This document shows, piece after piece, positions 35,681 through 44,601 of a stretch of 64,000 bases of DNA. Position 1 is the first letter of the stretch. Every line of letters starts with the position of its first letter. Source of the DNA: Clostridium beijerinckii (GTDB lineage Bacteria; Bacillota; Clostridia; Clostridiales; Clostridiaceae). The stretch is from assembly GCF_036699995.1 (NCBI RefSeq), contig NZ_CP144906.1, positions 1,302,001-1,366,000 of the forward strand, written 5' to 3'. Below the pieces are notes generated by a model. That model searched no databases. It was not told where the DNA came from and saw only the letters and a program-made list of their open reading frames with translations. The position numbers and the translations under genes were made by a program.

Positions 35681-35927
35681 ACATAATTAAATTTAGAATA
35701 GAATCACTTGAATTTTATTCCACTTATTTTTAGCAAATTTATATAAGATAAAAGAATTTATTTTTACATATTAAGTTAGTTTTAAATATAAAAAAGAGTA
35801 CAAAAAAATATAGTGTAAATAAATGTAAAAAGTTTAATTAAAAAAACAAAAAGATTTAATGTGATTGTGACAAATTTTTATGAGAAAGAAGTATATAATA
35901 AAATCCAGACAGACTGGAGGCGTTGAG

Positions 35928-36770
35928 ATGGAAATTTATGTTGATACCTTAGTTTTGGAAAATTGCATAGTAAATTTCTTTTTGTTAACAGTAACTATGA
36001 AATGCATAAAGCATAAATGTAAGGTGATTGCGCTCTTAAGCTCCAGTTTATTGGGTGGAATTTATACATTGGTTTTAGTTATTCCACAGTTAAACATATT
36101 CTCTTGTTTACCTATTGAATTAATTGTTGCTTTCATAATGCTCAGAATAGTGTATGGAAAAACAAACATTCTTAATATGATCAAGATTCTTATTATATTT
36201 CTAATGATGACATTTACTTTAAGTGGAGTATGTTTTCTATTTTCATTAAAGCAAAATTTATATTTATTAGGAACTACATTCAAAATAGAGAAGTATTCAA
36301 TTAAGTATATTATGCTAGGAGTAATGATTATGTATATAATTTTTAGCAGACTTGTGGAATACATTAGAGACAAACTGTTTGTAAGGAATTTTGTTTTTGA
36401 GATTGAATTCAATATAGAAGGCAAGCAATATAGTATTAAAAGCTTTTTAGATACTGGAAATGAGCTTAGAGAGCCAATTACAAATCTTCCATGCATTTTA
36501 ATTGAAGAAAACCTAATAAGTGATGTGGATTTTAATAGTATTAATACACATCATGTGCTTTACAGTTCAATAGGATATGGAGGAAGTCTTAAAGGTATAA
36601 AAGTTAACAACATAAAAATAAGCAATAATTATCATCTATATGAAGAAGTCGATGCAATAATATGTCCATGTAAAGAAAAATTAAGTAAAGAATGCGAATT
36701 TAATGCCTTATTATCAAGGGGAATAGTCTATAAGGGGGATATTTATGGAAAAGTTAGTTCTGTTTTTTAA
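35928..36770 (+). CDS. spoIIGA: Sporulation sigma-E processing protease SpoIIGA
   Basis: 280 residues. Five N-terminal hydrophobic segments (about 10-150) are followed by a cytoplasmic aspartic-protease-like domain with [11 protein letters not shown] (Asp175), the catalytic motif. SpoIIGA in the septal membrane cleaves pro-SigE after receiving the SpoIIR signal. I start at ATG 35928 ([11 protein letters not shown]), eight bases after GGAGG; the upstream ATG at 35880 lies before that site. Its end overlaps the sigE start by 26 bases, tying protease and substrate together. Confidence 0.95.
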   Translation: MEIYVDTLVLENCIVNFFLLTVTMKCIKHKCKVIALLSSSLLGGIYTLVLVIPQLNIFSCLPIELIVAFIMLRIVYGKTNILNMIKILIIFLMMTFTLSGVCFLFSLKQNLYLLGTTFKIEKYSIKYIMLGVMIMYIIFSRLVEYIRDKLFVRNFVFEIEFNIEGKQYSIKSFLDTGNELREPITNLPCILIEENLISDVDFNSINTHHVLYSSIGYGGSLKGIKVNNIKISNNYHLYEEVDAIICPCKEKLSKECEFNALLSRGIVYKGDIYGKVSSVF

Positions 36771-37452
36771 TAAATTATTATGTAAGTTCAAGTTGTTTAG
36801 AAAAAAGTTATATTATGTAGGAGGAAATGATGCTCTACCACCACCATTATCAAAAGATGAAGAAGAAGATTTGGTAAATAAATTAAATGGTGGAGATGAA
36901 AATATAAGAAGTACTTTAATTGAAAGAAATTTAAGATTGGTTGTTTATATAGCAAGAAAATTTGAAAACACAGGTGTATATGTAGAAGATTTAATATCAG
37001 TTGGTACCATTGGATTAATAAAAGCAGTAAATACTTTTAATCCAGAGAAAAAGATAAAGCTTGCAACTTATGCTTCTAGATGTATAGAAAATGAAATACT
37101 TATGTATTTAAGGAGAAATAGCAAGATAAAAGCTGAAATATCATTTTATGAACCTCTTAATATTGACTGGGATGGAAATGAACTTCTGTTATCAGATATA
37201 TTAGGAACTGAAAACGATACTGTTTATAATTTGATAGAAGATGAAGTAGATAAGCAGTTATTAGTCATGGCATTAAAGAGCTTAAATGATAGAGAAAAAG
37301 AAATAGTAAGACTTAGATTTGGTTTAAATGGAACAAGAGAAAAGACGCAAAAAGAGGTCGCGGATATGCTTGGAATCTCACAATCTTACATTTCTAGATT
37401 AGAGAAAAAGATAATTAAAAGATTGAAAAAAGAAATAAGTAGAATGATTTAG
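36745..37452 (+). CDS. sigE: Early mother-cell sigma factor pro-SigE
   Basis: 235 residues. The N-terminal pro-sequence ([20 protein letters not shown]) precedes the processing region [18 protein letters not shown], nearly as in Bacillus. Region 2 ([38 protein letters not shown]) and region 4 ([36 protein letters not shown]) are complete. It overlaps spoIIGA and is followed by sigG 82 bases later. It drives early mother-cell genes, including spoIVA and sigK. Confidence 0.97.
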   Translation: MEKLVLFFNKLLCKFKLFRKKLYYVGGNDALPPPLSKDEEEDLVNKLNGGDENIRSTLIERNLRLVVYIARKFENTGVYVEDLISVGTIGLIKAVNTFNPEKKIKLATYASRCIENEILMYLRRNSKIKAEISFYEPLNIDWDGNELLLSDILGTENDTVYNLIEDEVDKQLLVMALKSLNDREKEIVRLRFGLNGTREKTQKEVADMLGISQSYISRLEKKIIKRLKKEISRMI

Positions 37453-37534
37453 CTTGTCTTCAAGTATAAAAGTATTGCCTATCGGAGATAATGTTTAATG
37501 CAATGGATTATTACTTTCGAAGGGGTGAATACTT

Positions 37535-38308
37535 GTGATAATTAACAAAGTAGAAATATGTGGCGTTAATACTTCAAAACTCCCTATACTTAAAGAAAAA
37601 GAAAAAAAGCAACTTTTTTTACAAATGAAAGCTGGAGATAAGAACGCAAGAGAAACATTTATAAAGGGAAATTTGAGATTAGTACTTAGTGTTATTCAAC
37701 GGTTTAATAATAGAGGAGAAAATATCGATGACTTATTCCAAGTGGGCTGCATAGGCTTAATGAAATCAATAGATAATTTTGATTTGTCTCAAAATGTTAA
37801 ATTTTCAACTTATGCAGTTCCTATGATAATTGGGGAAATTAGAAGATACCTAAGAGATAATAATTCTATTAGGGTAAGTAGATCTTTAAGAGATATAGCT
37901 TATAAAGCTCTTATTATGAGAGAAAAATTTATAAAAGACAATAATAAAGAGCCTACTATATCTCAAATTGCAAAAGAACTTGAATTGCCAAGAGAAGAAG
38001 TTGTATTTGCGTTAGATGCAATACAAGATCCAGTATCATTATATGAGCCAATTTATCATGATGGAGGAGATGCCATATATGTAATGGATCAAATAAGTGA
38101 CGCTAAAGATACAGATGAGCATTGGCTTGAAAACATCTCTATAAAAGAAGCAATGAAGAAACTTACTGATAGAGAGAAACTTATATTAAATTTAAGATTT
38201 TTCAATGGAAGAACTCAAATGGAAGTTGCAGATGAAATTGGAATTTCCCAAGCACAAGTTTCAAGATTAGAAAAAACAGCACTAAAGCATATGAGAAAAC
38301 ACGTATAA
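37535..38308 (+). CDS. sigG: Late forespore sigma factor SigG
   Basis: 257 residues, without a pro-sequence. The N terminus NKVEICGVNTSKLPIL is characteristic of SigG. It has region 2 (FIKGNLRLVLSVIQRF, DDLFQVGCIGLMKSIDNFD), region 3, and region 4 (DREKLILNLRFFNGRTQMEVADEIGISQAQVSRLE). The start is GTG with AGGGGTG seven bases upstream. It follows sigE directly, as in most endospore formers, and activates forespore genes after engulfment. Confidence 0.96.
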   Translation: MIINKVEICGVNTSKLPILKEKEKKQLFLQMKAGDKNARETFIKGNLRLVLSVIQRFNNRGENIDDLFQVGCIGLMKSIDNFDLSQNVKFSTYAVPMIIGEIRRYLRDNNSIRVSRSLRDIAYKALIMREKFIKDNNKEPTISQIAKELELPREEVVFALDAIQDPVSLYEPIYHDGGDAIYVMDQISDAKDTDEHWLENISIKEAMKKLTDREKLILNLRFFNGRTQMEVADEIGISQAQVSRLEKTALKHMRKHV

Positions 38309-38348
38309 GAATGAGAGTTTAATAATATTATAATGGTGGGGGATAATT

Positions 38349-38618
38349 ATGGAACTTGAATTACATTCACTCAATGCTATGAGAAGTATGGAAGTTATAG
38401 ATATATTAACAGGAACTAAAATCGGGTTTATAAAAGATTTTAAAATAGACTGCGATGAAAATAAAATAGTTGCGTTAATATTACCAGGAGAAATAAAATC
38501 ATGGTTTGCAAAAGAAGATGAAAAAGAGATTTTGTGGAGCGATATAGTAAAAATAGGAACAGATGTTATATTGGTGAAGGCAAAAGATAAAGATAAAGTA
38601 AATGCAAACAATGTATAG
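38349..38618 (+). CDS. YlmC/YmxH-family sporulation-associated PRC-barrel protein
   Basis: 89 residues, a single PRC-barrel: LHSLNAMRSMEVIDILTGTK, then IGFIKDFKIDCDENKIVALILPG, and ILWSDIVKIGTDVILVK. The family name is YlmC/YmxH; ymxH and ylmC are expressed during sporulation in Bacillus, but the function is unknown. It lies 40 bases after sigG with GGTGGGGG upstream, and probably shares its transcript. It is a shorter relative of the protein encoded at 14053. Confidence 0.9.
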   Translation: MELELHSLNAMRSMEVIDILTGTKIGFIKDFKIDCDENKIVALILPGEIKSWFAKEDEKEILWSDIVKIGTDVILVKAKDKDKVNANNV

Positions 38619-38688
38619 CCATATTTCAAAAATATAGTTATAATAAGTATAGGTTTTGATATACGAAAGCAAAGAGGTGAATGAAAGT

Positions 38689-39138
38689 ATGAAATGTCCA
38701 TTTTGCGGATTTGAAGAAAGTAAGGTTGTTGATTCAAGGTCAACAGATGACAATACAACAATTAGAAGAAGACGAGAATGTTTAAAATGTAATAAGCGTT
38801 ATACTACATATGAAAAAATAGAGGATTTTCCAATCCTAGTAATTAAAAAAGATTTAACTAGAGAAAATTTCAACAAAGAAAAAATAATTAATGGATTAAT
38901 TATTGCATGTCAAAAAAGACCCATATCTAGAAAGCAAATCGAAGAAATAGCATATGATATAGAAAAAACAATATCTAATAGTATGCTCACTGAAATCCCA
39001 TCAAATGAAATAGGGGAAATGGTTATGGCTAGATTGAAAGAGTTAGATGAAATATCATATGTAAGATTCGCGTCAGTTTATAGACAATTTAAGGATATAG
39101 ATACTTTCCTAGAAGAAATAAAAAATCTTAGAACATAA
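38689..39138 (+). CDS. nrdR: Ribonucleotide reductase repressor NrdR
   Basis: 149 residues. A zinc ribbon (CPFC at residues 3-6, CLKC near 31-34, with RRRREC between) binds DNA, and an ATP-cone domain (LVIKKDLTRENFNKEKIINGL onward) senses nucleotides. NrdR represses ribonucleotide reductase genes through NrdR boxes. I start at ATG 38689, about nine bases after GAGGTG; the 11-residue extension from 38656 would not match the family. A terminator follows. Confidence 0.96.
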   Translation: MKCPFCGFEESKVVDSRSTDDNTTIRRRRECLKCNKRYTTYEKIEDFPILVIKKDLTRENFNKEKIINGLIIACQKRPISRKQIEEIAYDIEKTISNSMLTEIPSNEIGEMVMARLKELDEISYVRFASVYRQFKDIDTFLEEIKNLRT

Positions 39139-39148
39139 TCACATAATT

Positions 39149-39180
39149 AAGGATGTTGAAAAGTTTTCAATGTCCTTTTT
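39149..39180 (+). terminator. Rho-independent terminator after nrdR
   Basis: AAGGATGTTGAAA pairs with TTTCAATGTCCTT (one mismatch) and is followed by TTTTTA. It closes the sporulation/nrdR block. Confidence 0.82.
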
Positions 39181-39297
39181 ATAATTAAAAATGTTAGATA
39201 TAAGTTAAACTTCAGTTAATAAAGATGTCAAGCAGCTAATAAAATGTTAATATTAAGTAAAGAATTTAAATGAATTAAAGAGTACAATCATTTTATT

Positions 39298-39377
39298 CTT
39301 ATAAAAAGTAGCTATGCTATATATAAGAATATTTTATGGTGGTTTTGCGACTTTTATTTATTTTCATATGCCTTATT
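39298..39377. repeat. Joined fragments of repeat families D and A
   Basis: TATAAAAAGTAGCTATGCTA at 39300 resembles the family D unit seen before alaS, and ATATAAGAA follows. Directly after it, GCGACTTTTATTTATTTTCA and TATGCCTTATT (39347-39377) match the right end of family A. No matching left end is present, so this is a decayed composite in the leader of pgeF. Confidence 0.6.
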
Positions 39378-39406
39378 AAAAAGTATTAATTTATTGGAGG
39401 ATTAGA

Positions 39407-40147
39407 GTGAATACATTAGAGTTGAAAGACTTAGAAATTAAAGATGATTTTACAATAATGGAGGATAAAAATTTTGAAATTGTCTTCACAAATGCAGAAA
39501 AAGGAAGAAGTTTCAATAGAAATACAGAAGAGGGAGTTAGAGAATTAAATTCATTAAAAAAAGAATTTAATGCAGATGATATAATATATATAAAGCAAAT
39601 TCATAGTGATAGAATATTAAAATATCAAGGTAATGGGAAAAATATTATTGATGAAGAGGGCGATGCAATAATAACAAACGAAAAAAATGTTATTATTGGG
39701 GTTTTTACTGCTGATTGTGTACCAATTATATTGGTAGATGAAGAAAAAGAGGTTACAGCTGCTATACACAGTGGATGGAGAGGTACTTTTGAGTCTATTA
39801 CATTAAGAACAATCAATAAAATGAGAAATGAATTTGGGTCTGATGAAAGAAATATTAAGGCTTATATAGGACCACATATTAGAAAATGTTGTTATGAAGT
39901 TTCAGAAGATTTAAAGCAGAAGTTTATTGAAAAGAAAGATACAATAAATGAAAAAGAGCTATTTAATGGAAATAATCTTAACCTTGAAGCGTGCATAATA
40001 GACGATTTAAGGAAAGCTGGAATAAATGAGAGTAATATAAATAGTTTAGATTTATGTACTTATTGTAGTAGTGATATTAAATTGCATTCATACAGAAAAT
40101 CTCAGGGTTCCTATGGTAGAATGTTTTCTTTTATTATTTCACGTTAA
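39407..40147 (+). CDS. pgeF: PgeF/YlmD family protein (laccase domain)
   Basis: 246 residues. Multicopper-polyphenol-oxidase-like fold with the conserved motifs KQIHSDRI, GVFTADCVPIIL, AAIHSGWRGT and IGPHIRKCCYEV, which supply the metal-binding His and Cys. Members act as purine nucleoside phosphorylase/adenosine deaminase-like enzymes, or edit peptidoglycan in E. coli (PgeF). The start is GTG after GGAGG. In Bacillus ylmD also follows the sigE-sigG region, so the synteny is conserved. Confidence 0.9.
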   Translation: MNTLELKDLEIKDDFTIMEDKNFEIVFTNAEKGRSFNRNTEEGVRELNSLKKEFNADDIIYIKQIHSDRILKYQGNGKNIIDEEGDAIITNEKNVIIGVFTADCVPIILVDEEKEVTAAIHSGWRGTFESITLRTINKMRNEFGSDERNIKAYIGPHIRKCCYEVSEDLKQKFIEKKDTINEKELFNGNNLNLEACIIDDLRKAGINESNINSLDLCTYCSSDIKLHSYRKSQGSYGRMFSFIISR

Positions 40148-40162
40148 GGGGGAAGATGGAAT

Positions 40163-40864
40163 ATGGCTAATGAAAAAATTTTAATTGTAGATGATGAAGA
40201 ACATATAGTTGAATTGCTACATTTCAATTTAGTTAATGCTGGGTATGAGGTTTTAAGTGCTAATAATGGTATTGATGCAGTAAAAATAGCTAAAGCTGAA
40301 AAGCCGAGCTTGTTATTGCTTGATTTAATGCTGCCAGGTATGGATGGATTTGATGTTTGTAAGGAAATAAAGAGAGATTCTGAAATGAAAAAAACATCAA
40401 TAATAATGTTAACAGCTAAAGGCGAAGAACTTGATAAGATACTTGGGCTAGAACTTGGAGCTGACGATTATATAACAAAACCATTTTCCGTCAGGGAATT
40501 ACTTGCAAGAGTAAAGGCAGTTTTAAGAAGAACAAGCTCATTTAATGAGGCAGAAGATGATGTTTATAATTCAGAAAATCTTAAAGTAGACTTTGAACGT
40601 CATGAGGTATATGTGAATGACAGAAAGGTTGATTTAACTTTAAAAGAATTTGAACTTTTACAAATACTAATAAAAAATAAAGGAAGAATACTCAAAAGGG
40701 AAACCTTATTAGATAAGATTTGGGGTTATGAGTATATAGGAGAAACAAGAACTGTAGATGTTCATATAAGATATCTTAGAAAGAAGATAGAAGAAGATGA
40801 TAAAAATCCGAGATTTATCGAAACTATAAGAGGAGTAGGTTATAGATTTAACCCAGCTGAGTAA
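40163..40864 (+). CDS. phoP: OmpR-type response regulator PhoP (phosphate regulon)
   Basis: 233 residues. The receiver domain has its phosphoacceptor at Asp54 (LLLDLMLPGMDG) and conserved Lys in KPFSVREL. The C-terminal winged helix is of the OmpR class (LTLKEFELLQIL, TRTVDVHIRYLRKKIE). It is located two bases before a PhoR-like kinase and upstream of pstSCAB-phoU, so it should activate these genes under phosphate starvation. Symbols phoB and phoP are both used for such orthologues. Confidence 0.93.
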   Translation: MANEKILIVDDEEHIVELLHFNLVNAGYEVLSANNGIDAVKIAKAEKPSLLLLDLMLPGMDGFDVCKEIKRDSEMKKTSIIMLTAKGEELDKILGLELGADDYITKPFSVRELLARVKAVLRRTSSFNEAEDDVYNSENLKVDFERHEVYVNDRKVDLTLKEFELLQILIKNKGRILKRETLLDKIWGYEYIGETRTVDVHIRYLRKKIEEDDKNPRFIETIRGVGYRFNPAE

Positions 40865-40866
40865 AA

Positions 40867-42573
40867 ATGAAAAACAAAATATTAACTTCAGTTATTATAA
40901 CAGTGCTATTTGCACTATTAATTGTAGCATCTTCTTTTATTACAATAATAAATTTAGAGCAAATTAAAAATACAAAAGAACAACTTAGAAATATAAATTC
41001 ACTAATTTCTGAACTTAATGATGTTACTGATATCAGCAGAAATGATTATGAGGAATTAAAAGCATTAAATAATACAAAAATAAATAGTATAGACGTAAGG
41101 TTTACTCTTATAGATAATGATGGAGTTGTATTATATGATAATGAACAGAAAAGTGATGAAAATCATAAGGACAGAGAAGAAGTTAAGAAAGCAATGGAAA
41201 CTGGTGAAGGTTATTCAAAGAGATATAGCGAGACGATTAAGTCTTATTTAATATATTATGCAACTAGGCTTAATAATAACTTTGTAATTAGAAGCTCTGT
41301 AAGTATAAATTCTGTTACAATACTGCTCAAAGAAAATATTAAGTATTGTTTAGGAATATTGCTTGTGGTTATGCCATTTTCTTTATTTTTATCATTAAGA
41401 CTAGTAAAAAAAATTGTTGATCCAGTTAAAGAATTAGAAAGCGTAACTTTGAAAATGACTCATGGGGACTATAAAATAAGAGCCAATATTAGTACAAATG
41501 ACGAGCTCGGAACTTTAGGAAACAGTTTCAATAATATGGCGGAACAGTTACAAATAAAGATTCGTGAAGTTATAGACAATCAAAATAAAATAGAATCAAT
41601 ATTAAAAAGTATGGAAAGCGGTGTTATAGCAGTGGATAATTGCAATATGGTAATTTCAATTAATCCATGTGCAGAATCATTGCTTGGCATTAAAAAAAAT
41701 ATTGTAGGCGAATATTTATTAGACCATATAAAGGATTATGATATAATAAAATTCTTAGAACAAGATGATGTAAATGATAAAGAAATAAAAATACGTCATC
41801 CAATAGAAAGAGATTTTAAAATTAAGAAATCAGATATGGTAGATGGAATGGAAGGAGTAGGAAAGGTTATAACTTTTCAAGACATAACTGATATAAATAG
41901 GGTAGAACTTATGAGAAGCCAGTTTGTTGCCAATGTATCTCATGAATTGAAGACTCCGTTAACATCTATAAAGGGATTTGCTGAAACTTTAAAATTTGTT
42001 AAGGATGATGAAACAAGGGAAAAATTTTTAGATATTATAGATAAAGAAGCTGAACGGTTATCAAGGCTTATAAATGATATATTGGTGTTATCTAATATTG
42101 AAAGCAATCTAGCAGTTGATATGCATGAGTTTGAACCGGGATCAGTGATTGAAGAAGTGATTAATATAATAAGAAAAACTGCTATTAATAAAAATATTAA
42201 ATTAGAATTTAAAGATAACAATAATGAGAAGATCTTTGGAGATAGAGATAAATTCCATCAACTAGCTTTGAATTTAATAGAAAATGCAATAAAATACTCT
42301 AAGGATACTTCCGGAAAAGTCGAAGTGTTAAGTTATAATGAAGATAAATATTATTGCTTAAGAGTAAAGGATAATGGAATAGGAATACCTAAGGAAGATA
42401 TATCAAGAATCTTCGAACGATTTTATAGAGTTGATAAATCAAGAAAAAAAGGTGGAACAGGTCTTGGTTTGGCAATTGTAAAACATATTGTTAAAATTTT
42501 TAACGGAGAGATTTATGTTAAAAGTGAGCTTGGAGTAGGAACCTGTTTTGAAGTAAAAATTCCATATTTATAA
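40867..42573 (+). CDS. phoR: Sensor histidine kinase PhoR (phosphate regulon)
   Basis: 568 residues. Two membrane segments (about 5-28 and 160-178) flank an extracellular sensor domain of about 130 residues. HAMP (about 180-232), PAS (about 240-345), HisKA with the phosphoryl-accepting His359 (FVANVSHELKTPLTSIKGF) and HATPase_c (NLIENAIKYS, DNGIGIPKED, GTGLGLAI) follow. It begins two bases after phoP. PhoR activity is typically restrained by Pst and PhoU when phosphate is plentiful, both encoded just downstream. Confidence 0.94.
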   Translation: MKNKILTSVIITVLFALLIVASSFITIINLEQIKNTKEQLRNINSLISELNDVTDISRNDYEELKALNNTKINSIDVRFTLIDNDGVVLYDNEQKSDENHKDREEVKKAMETGEGYSKRYSETIKSYLIYYATRLNNNFVIRSSVSINSVTILLKENIKYCLGILLVVMPFSLFLSLRLVKKIVDPVKELESVTLKMTHGDYKIRANISTNDELGTLGNSFNNMAEQLQIKIREVIDNQNKIESILKSMESGVIAVDNCNMVISINPCAESLLGIKKNIVGEYLLDHIKDYDIIKFLEQDDVNDKEIKIRHPIERDFKIKKSDMVDGMEGVGKVITFQDITDINRVELMRSQFVANVSHELKTPLTSIKGFAETLKFVKDDETREKFLDIIDKEAERLSRLINDILVLSNIESNLAVDMHEFEPGSVIEEVINIIRKTAINKNIKLEFKDNNNEKIFGDRDKFHQLALNLIENAIKYSKDTSGKVEVLSYNEDKYYCLRVKDNGIGIPKEDISRIFERFYRVDKSRKKGGTGLGLAIVKHIVKIFNGEIYVKSELGVGTCFEVKIPYL

Positions 42574-42578
42574 CAGAT

Positions 42579-42613
42579 AATGCGCAAAGTGGTAGAAACT
42601 TTGCGCATTTTTT
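42579..42613 (+). terminator. Rho-independent terminator after phoR
   Basis: AATGCGCAAAGT pairs with ACTTTGCGCATT and is followed by TTTTT, starting just after the phoR stop. Confidence 0.88.
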
Positions 42614-42625
42614 AATTATTATCGA

Positions 42626-42705
42626 AGGTATGTTAAATTTTCTTAACATACCTCTAATATAACTTAACAATTCTCTAATAATAGATTAACTAAATGGGTA
42701 TATTA
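42626..42705 (+). promoter_or_regulatory. Pho-box region and promoter of the pst operon
   Basis: TTAACA at 42643 and 42664 and TTAACT at 42686 are spaced 21-22 bases; CTCTAATA is likewise repeated at 42652 and 42673, giving two tandem 21-base units with half-sites one helical turn apart, as in Firmicute PhoP sites. The first unit also forms the right arm of an 11-base dyad AGGTATGTTAA / TTAACATACCT (42626-42653). TATATTAT near 42699 is a candidate -10. PhoP binding is inferred. Confidence 0.75.
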
Positions 42706-42775
42706 TAGGATATGTAATAAGAAATAATTTAACCAACATAATTTATGTCGAATTTATTGATGGAGGGAATTTATA

Positions 42776-43684
42776 ATGAAAAAAAGAACTTTAAAGTTAG
42801 TCGTAGGGGCTTTGTTAGTGACAGTTATAGGAAGTGCAATGGTTGGGTGTGGAAGCTCATCAAATAAATCAGAAACAGGTACAAAGACTGAATCAAGCGA
42901 TAAAGTAAGTGGATCTATAACTCTAAGTGGTTCATCAGCCTTACTTCCATTAATGGAACAAGCGATTGAAACATATAATAAGGAAAATCCAGATGCAGAA
43001 ATTAGTGCTCAAGCAGGTGGATCAGGTACAGGTCTTACTCAAGTGCTAGATGGATCAGTAGATGTAGGAAATTCAGATATTTTCGCGGAAGAAAAATTAG
43101 ATAAGGATAAAGCAAGTCAGTTAGTTGATCATAAAGTTGTAGCAGAAGGTTTTGGTGTTGCGGTAAGCAAATCACTTGGAATAGATAATTTAACATCAGC
43201 TCAAGTCAAAGATATATTCTCTGGTAAAGTAACTAACTGGAAAGAAGTTGGAGGACCTGATAAGCCAATATTATTAGTTCATAGAACAGCAGGTTCTGGT
43301 ACAAGAGCAACTTTTGAAAAGGTAATTCTTGGTGGAGATAAGTCAGCAGAAAACGAATCATTAGGAGTAACTCAAGATTCAAATGGAGCAGTTTTAAGTG
43401 CAATGAAACAAAATGATGGTGCAATTAGTTATTTAGGTCTTGCATATATGAACACACAAGAAGCTAAGGATGCTATAAAAATAGTAAAACTTGACGGAGT
43501 TGCAGCTGAAAAAGCAAATATAGCTGATGGATCATATAAGTTCTGGTCATGGGGACACATGTATACTAAAGGTGAAGCAACAGGAGTGGCTAAGAGTTTT
43601 ATAGATTATGTTACAAACAAAGTTGATAAGTCAGTTCTAGATAATTTAGGATTTGTTTCAGGAAGTGAAATGAAAGTAAAATAA
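42776..43684 (+). CDS. pstS: Phosphate ABC transporter substrate-binding lipoprotein PstS
   Basis: 302 residues. The lipoprotein signal has its lipobox Cys at residue 25 (AMVGCG), followed by a Ser/Lys-rich tether. The phosphate-binding fold shows SGSSALLPLMEQ, GGSGTGLTQVLDG and VHRTAGSGTRATFE, the loops that bind phosphate. It is the first gene of pstSCAB-phoU-phoU and is preceded by Pho boxes. GGAGGG lies before the ATG. Confidence 0.96.
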   Translation: MKKRTLKLVVGALLVTVIGSAMVGCGSSSNKSETGTKTESSDKVSGSITLSGSSALLPLMEQAIETYNKENPDAEISAQAGGSGTGLTQVLDGSVDVGNSDIFAEEKLDKDKASQLVDHKVVAEGFGVAVSKSLGIDNLTSAQVKDIFSGKVTNWKEVGGPDKPILLVHRTAGSGTRATFEKVILGGDKSAENESLGVTQDSNGAVLSAMKQNDGAISYLGLAYMNTQEAKDAIKIVKLDGVAAEKANIADGSYKFWSWGHMYTKGEATGVAKSFIDYVTNKVDKSVLDNLGFVSGSEMKVK

Positions 43685-43707
43685 TTTCAATTAAGGGATG
43701 AGTAAAG

Positions 43708-44601
43708 ATGGAAAAAAGAAGTTTTAAAGAAAGGCTTAAAAATGAGTATTTGGGCCAAGGCTTTGCAGGGCTATGTGGAATATTAATAATAGTGATAACA
43801 ATATCAATCATAGTATTTATAGCTTCAAAAGGGATAAGAATATTCACAAAAGATGGATATAGTGTCACAGAATTTTTATTCACAAATAATTGGAAGCCAA
43901 ACAAAGGTGGAGAGCCTTCCTTTGGAGCTCTCGCTTTCATCTTAGGGTCAACCTTAGTATCAGTAGGTGCAGTAATTATAAGTGCACCTATTGCTATTGC
44001 TTTGGCGATATTTGTGAATGTCATATCAAGTAAATTTGGAAAAAAGATAATTAAACCTTCATTAGAAGTATTAGTTGGAATACCTTCTGTTGTTTATGGT
44101 TGGGTTGGTATTTCTGTGTTAGTACCATTTATAAAAGGAAATTTTGGAGGAATGGGATTTTCTTTAATTGCAGGGATATTAGTTTTATCATTAATGATTT
44201 TACCAACTATAGCAACGTTATCTATAGATGCTATAAGAACAATACCTCAAGATCACATTGAGGCATCATATGGCCTTGGAGCTACAAGATGGCAGACGAT
44301 TTATAGGATAATAGTTCCAGGTGCGAAATCAGGGATATTAACAGGTGTAGTACTTGGGATTGCAAGGGCCTTTGGAGAAGCGTTAGCAGTTCAAATGGTA
44401 ATTGGTAACACTGTAAAAATACCTGATAGTATTACTTCCTCAATGGCAACATTAACAAGTATAATAACAATGGATATGGCTAATACTGTAGGTGGAACGC
44501 CATGGAATGATGCATTATGGACATTAGCATTAATTTTACTTGTGATTTCTTTTATATTTATAGTTATAGTAAGAGTAATTGAGAAAAGGAGTGCGGTATA
44601 A
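43708..44601 (+). CDS. pstC: Phosphate ABC transporter permease PstC
   Basis: 297 residues with about six membrane segments. The permease ATPase-contact motif is EASYGLGATRWQTIYRIIVPGA (residues about 189-210). Its stop codon overlaps the pstA start by one base. With PstA it forms the membrane channel for inorganic phosphate uptake. Confidence 0.95.
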   Translation: MEKRSFKERLKNEYLGQGFAGLCGILIIVITISIIVFIASKGIRIFTKDGYSVTEFLFTNNWKPNKGGEPSFGALAFILGSTLVSVGAVIISAPIAIALAIFVNVISSKFGKKIIKPSLEVLVGIPSVVYGWVGISVLVPFIKGNFGGMGFSLIAGILVLSLMILPTIATLSIDAIRTIPQDHIEASYGLGATRWQTIYRIIVPGAKSGILTGVVLGIARAFGEALAVQMVIGNTVKIPDSITSSMATLTSIITMDMANTVGGTPWNDALWTLALILLVISFIFIVIVRVIEKRSAV

